Of a stretch of DNA of 8,626 nt, positions 6,327 through 8,626 are shown piece after piece (the stretch's first letter is position 1; each line of letters opens with the position of its first letter). The DNA is from Acidimicrobiia bacterium (GTDB lineage Bacteria; Actinomycetota; Acidimicrobiia; Acidimicrobiales; Ilumatobacteraceae). Both the position numbers and the translations under genes were made by a program. The notes under the pieces were generated by a model. It saw only the letters and a program-made list of their open reading frames with translations. It did no database searches and had not been told where the DNA came from. The stretch is from contig JACCUL010000562.1 in the NCBI GenBank assembly GCA_013811855.1, forward strand, positions 1 to 8,626, written 5' to 3'.

Positions 6327-7121
6327 ATGGACGCCGTGCCCCAGCAGCACCTGATCGTCAAGCGCGACGGCGACATCGTCACGATCACGCTCGACCGGCC
6401 GGAGAAGCGCAACGTGCTCGCCGTCGACGTGATGGAGGAGCTGACCGCGACGTTGGTGGCGATCGGAGCCACTGACGCGCTCGGCGTCGTGCTCGCCGCG
6501 AACGGCCCGGTGTTCTCGGCCGGCCACAACTTCGCCGACATTGCCGGCGCCACGTTCGACGAGGCCCTCCGCGTGTTCGAGGTCTGCGAGACGATGATGG
6601 GCCAGCTCCAGGCCATCCCCCAGCCCGTGTGCGCCAAGGTGCACGCGCTGGCCACCGCCGCCGGCTGCCAGCTCGTCGCCTCGTGCGACCTGGCCGTTGC
6701 GGCCGAGAGCGCCAGCTTCGCCATCCCCGGCGGCAAGGGCGGCCTGTTCTGCCACACCCCGCTGGTCGCCGTGGCCCGCAACGTCGGCCGCAAGCGGGCG
6801 TTGGAGATGGCCTTCACGGGAGATCCGATCGACGCCGCCACGGCCGCCGACTGGGGGCTGATCAACCGGGTCGTGCCCGACGGCGAGCTCGACGCGGCGG
6901 TCGAGAACCTGCTCACCAGGGCCACTCGGGGCTCGGCCACGAGCAAGGCGCTCGGCAAGCGGGCCTTCTACACCCAGGTGGAGCTGGGCCAGGATGCCGC
7001 CTACCACTACGCGACGGCGGTGATGGCCGCCGCCGCCGCCGGGCCCGACGCCCAGGAGGGCATCGCCGCCTTCCTCGAGAAGCGCCGGGCGGCGTACCCG
7101 CCGCGGACGCTCCCGCCGTGA
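6327..7121 (+). CDS. Enoyl-CoA hydratase/isomerase family protein, ECHDC3-type
   Basis: A 264-residue crotonase-fold protein. Fold marks are DRPEKRNVL (23-31), the first oxyanion-hole loop FSAGHNFADI (63-72, backbone of G66), the HALATAAGCQLVASCDLAVA segment (106-125) with the second oxyanion residue G113, and a C-terminal helical part ending DAQEGIAAFLEKR. The closest match I recognise is the ECHDC3-like group (SAGHNF, ATAAGCQL, LFCHTP, VGRKRALEM, KRAFYTQ). Standard hydratases carry two catalytic glutamates, one after the GGGCE loop and one after the FxxPE strand. Here these are Q115 (AAGCQL) and G135 (FAIPGGKGG), so ordinary hydration of 2-enoyl-CoA is doubtful and the reaction is unknown. 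Start: ATG 6327; an in-frame GTG at 6321 would add two residues. The stop TGA forms half of a TGATCA shared with the convergent gene. Confidence 0.88.
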   Translation: MDAVPQQHLIVKRDGDIVTITLDRPEKRNVLAVDVMEELTATLVAIGATDALGVVLAANGPVFSAGHNFADIAGATFDEALRVFEVCETMMGQLQAIPQPVCAKVHALATAAGCQLVASCDLAVAAESASFAIPGGKGGLFCHTPLVAVARNVGRKRALEMAFTGDPIDAATAADWGLINRVVPDGELDAAVENLLTRATRGSATSKALGKRAFYTQVELGQDAAYHYATAVMAAAAAGPDAQEGIAAFLEKRRAAYPPRTLPP

Positions 7122-7871
7122 TCACGCCGCGGGCAGGCAGCGGACCCTGATGCGCTCCGTCGCCCGGAGCCGATGGTTGCGAACGGTGCGCGTCGTGACG
7201 TTGCGCTCCCGGGCCACGACGTCGGGTGAGCCGGACCGCACGAGGTGCCGCACGAGCTCGAGATCGTCGGCGGGGACGCCGGCGTGCTGGGCCTCGACGA
7301 GCAGCTCGGCCAACTCGTCGAGGGCCGTGAGCTCCGTCGACGCCGGGATGTCGTCGAGCGCTCCCGGGTCCGTCGCCAGCTCCGTCGCCGAGCGCAGCCG
7401 ACCCGGAGCGGTGAACGCCCGGTAGGCGGCGTCGCGCACGAGGTTGCAGACGACTCGCTCGGGCCGGCTCTCGACGTCGTAGCTGCGGATGGCCAGCCAG
7501 GACAGGCCGAGGAGGTCCTCGAAGGCGTCGTCCTGGCAGAACCGGCGCCGCCGGCGGACGATCGCCATCAGCCCGGGCAGGATGCGCTGCAGCACGACCC
7601 GGGACGCCAGCTGGTCGGTGCGGGCGACGACGACGAGCCGGCCGATCACCTCGTTCGTCTCGGTCGTCCGTGACACCCAGTGGCCGGCGATGCGCAGCAG
7701 TTGGTCGAGATCGCCGAATGGGCGGTCCGTGACCGACCAGGCATTCGCCTGGGCCACCGCCGCCGCCCTGTACCGCAGCACCGCCCACTCGCGGTCGAGG
7801 ACGGCGGTCAGCTGGTCCGTCGGGCACGGATCCACGGGGACGGGCGGGGCGATGGTCGGCAGGCTGAGCAT
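7122..7871 (-). CDS. Sigma-70-like / HTH regulatory protein
   Basis: A 249-residue protein resembling a diverged sigma factor. Residues about 94-155 (LQRILPGLMAIVRRRRR, DDAFEDLLGLSWLAIRSYD, RPERVVCNLVRDAAYRAF) look like a region 2-type helical core with an Arg-rich patch. Residues about 203-242 (DLELVRHLVRSGSPDVVARE, then RNVTTRTVRNHRLRATERIR) form a region 4-like helix-turn-helix, with the recognition helix near TTRTVRNHRLRA. Region 3 is missing and the N-terminal 90 residues match nothing I know. Similar uncharacterised proteins occur in actinobacteria. Start: ATG 7871; an in-frame stop at 7896-7898 upstream limits the choice. No SD is visible. It is divergent from the FHA/FtsK-like gene with 114 bp between, a common layout for a dedicated regulator, but regulation of that gene is inference. 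It may bind DNA without acting as a true sigma factor. Its stop directly abuts the crotonase stop. Confidence 0.7.
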   Translation of the reverse strand: MLSLPTIAPPVPVDPCPTDQLTAVLDREWAVLRYRAAAVAQANAWSVTDRPFGDLDQLLRIAGHWVSRTTETNEVIGRLVVVARTDQLASRVVLQRILPGLMAIVRRRRRFCQDDAFEDLLGLSWLAIRSYDVESRPERVVCNLVRDAAYRAFTAPGRLRSATELATDPGALDDIPASTELTALDELAELLVEAQHAGVPADDLELVRHLVRSGSPDVVARERNVTTRTVRNHRLRATERIRVRCLPAA

Positions 7872-7985
7872 GCCGGCGATCGTGCGCCGTCGGCCTCACC
7901 GGAGGTCTCACCGCCGTCCTCCGCGACCACCTCATCGGCGAGTCCGCGTTCCGCACGCAGGGCCTTCGCGACACCCAGGCCGGGC
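7872..7985. promoter_or_regulatory. Divergent intergenic region without any TA step
   Basis: This 114-bp gap should hold promoters for the sigma-like gene and the FHA/FtsK-like gene. There is no TA dinucleotide in it on either strand, so a standard TANNNT -10 box is impossible here. Transcription must start elsewhere, use a different promoter class, or use degenerate elements. The only weak SD-like sequence is AGG (7977-7979) before ATG 7986. CATG at 7985-7988 provides an ATG on both strands. Confidence 0.4.
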
Positions 7986-8626
7986 ATGAGAGGTGTCGCG
8001 CTCCCCCCGGTCGAAGTCGAAGGTCCCGGCGGGATCCCGGTGGTCGTCGCCGCCCGGTCCCCCGACGACACCGTCGGCGAGCTGGCCGCCGCACTCGGTG
8101 TCGATCCAGAGGCGACGGTGGTGATCGACGGTCGAGCCGTGCCCCGGGCGACGGCTCTCGTGGCCGTCGGCTTCCGCCGTGGGAGTCGGGTGGGCGCGGC
8201 ACTCGGCGACATCGCGCCGTCCTCGACCGCCGGCCGGCCGCTCGTGATCGTCGTCTGTGAGGCCGGTCCGGGCGCGACCGGTCCGGTGCGGCTCGGCGCC
8301 GGCCGCCACGTGATCGGCCGGGCGGCGCCGGTGGCCGTCCGGATCGACGACCCGGCCGTTGAGCCGCACCACGGTGTCCTGGACGTCACCGTCGACGGCG
8401 CAGTGCACTTCACGCAGCTCACCGGACGGGTGCCCTGCCGGGTCGACGGCGACGTTGTGGCCGCCGGCGTGGCGCACGTGGTCCGGGACGGCGGCGCGAT
8501 CACGATCGGGGCGAGCCGGATCCGGATCGGCCGGGCGGGCGAGCTCGACCCGGTGACGCTGGCGCTGGCGCCGACGCCGGGCGATCCGTGGCGGTGGACC
8601 GTCCGTCGCCCGCCGCGCCGCCACGT
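7986..8626 (+). CDS. N-terminal part of FHA-domain protein, probably FtsK/SpoIIIE (EssC-like) ATPase; 3' end outside window
   Basis: The open frame from ATG 7986 runs off the right edge after 213 complete codons. Residues about 8-75 look like a ubiquitin-like beta-grasp unit (DDTVGELAAALGV, VVIDGRAVPRATALVAVGFR). Residues about 100-183 look like an FHA domain: RLGAGRHVIGRAAPVAVRID, DDPAVEPHHGVLDV, and closing AITIGASRIRIGR. In actinobacteria this order is typical at the start of large FtsK/SpoIIIE-type ATPases related to EssC/EccC of type VII secretion; the ATPase part itself would lie beyond the window. The FHA phosphothreonine-binding residues are not kept: the usual S-R-x-H is E126-P127-H128-H129, and the S/T-N-G loop is LTG without the Asn. 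The frame is open further upstream, but no other start codon occurs between 7872 and 7985. It contains no tyrosine. Alternative: a stand-alone FHA protein. The ATPase assignment is inference. Confidence 0.65.
   Translation, partial: MRGVALPPVEVEGPGGIPVVVAARSPDDTVGELAAALGVDPEATVVIDGRAVPRATALVAVGFRRGSRVGAALGDIAPSSTAGRPLVIVVCEAGPGATGPVRLGAGRHVIGRAAPVAVRIDDPAVEPHHGVLDVTVDGAVHFTQLTGRVPCRVDGDVVAAGVAHVVRDGGAITIGASRIRIGRAGELDPVTLALAPTPGDPWRWTVRRPPRRH

Noticed and set aside
7808..7987. A 59-codon minus-strand frame starting at the CATG shared with the FHA gene start, with an acidic, protein-like first half.
   Set aside because: Its second half overlaps the sigma-like gene in another frame, it has no well-spaced SD, and no family is recognisable. 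It is worth a ribosome-profiling look but not supportable as a gene.

Overview
The window is GC-rich and densely packed, with short intergenic gaps, frequent GTG/TTG starts and TGATG stop/start overlaps. The valine-dehydrogenase-type protein closely resembles the Streptomyces enzyme as I remember it, and several other genes look like those of high-GC Actinomycetota. I infer an actinobacterium, possibly of the Acidimicrobiia/Ilumatobacter type. Nothing in the window fixes the genus. I see no rRNA, tRNA, CRISPR array, insertion sequence or phage gene. It reads as ordinary chromosome.

Layout: (1) 1-218, the end of a GNAT acetyltransferase (+). (2) 302-1369, an NAD-dependent valine/leucine-type amino-acid dehydrogenase (-). 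(3) A 26-bp divergent gap (1370-1395) with two overlapping -10-like hexamers on opposite strands. (4) 1396-4307, a tight + strand operon: PhoU-like (DUF47) protein, Pit phosphate transporter, a possible 14-codon mini-ORF, a two-helix His-rich membrane microprotein, and a DUF2855 protein. The last four are joined by three TGATG junctions. (5) 4334-5314, a CorA-family divalent cation transporter with its own likely promoter. (6) 5341-6003, a secreted acidic protein of unknown function (-), convergent with corA across a GC-rich inverted repeat. (7) 6004-6326, a non-coding region with a strong 48-nt hairpin and a cluster of small hairpins. (8) 6327-7121, an ECHDC3-type crotonase-fold protein without the usual catalytic glutamates. 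(9) 7122-7871, a sigma-factor-like/HTH protein (-) whose stop codon abuts the crotonase stop inside one TGATCA. (10) 7986-8626, the N-terminal part of a protein with a beta-grasp-like region and a degenerate FHA domain, probably a large FtsK/SpoIIIE (EssC-like) ATPase cut off by the window edge.

Functionally, the centre is a phosphate and metal transport block: a low-affinity Pit carrier with its PhoU-like partner, followed by CorA. Pit carries metal-phosphate complexes, so a nearby Mg2+ channel makes sense. The coupled microprotein and DUF2855 gene are the least explained part. The right edge may be the start of a type VII secretion-like or DNA-translocase locus with a divergent dedicated regulator, but only its first two genes are visible.
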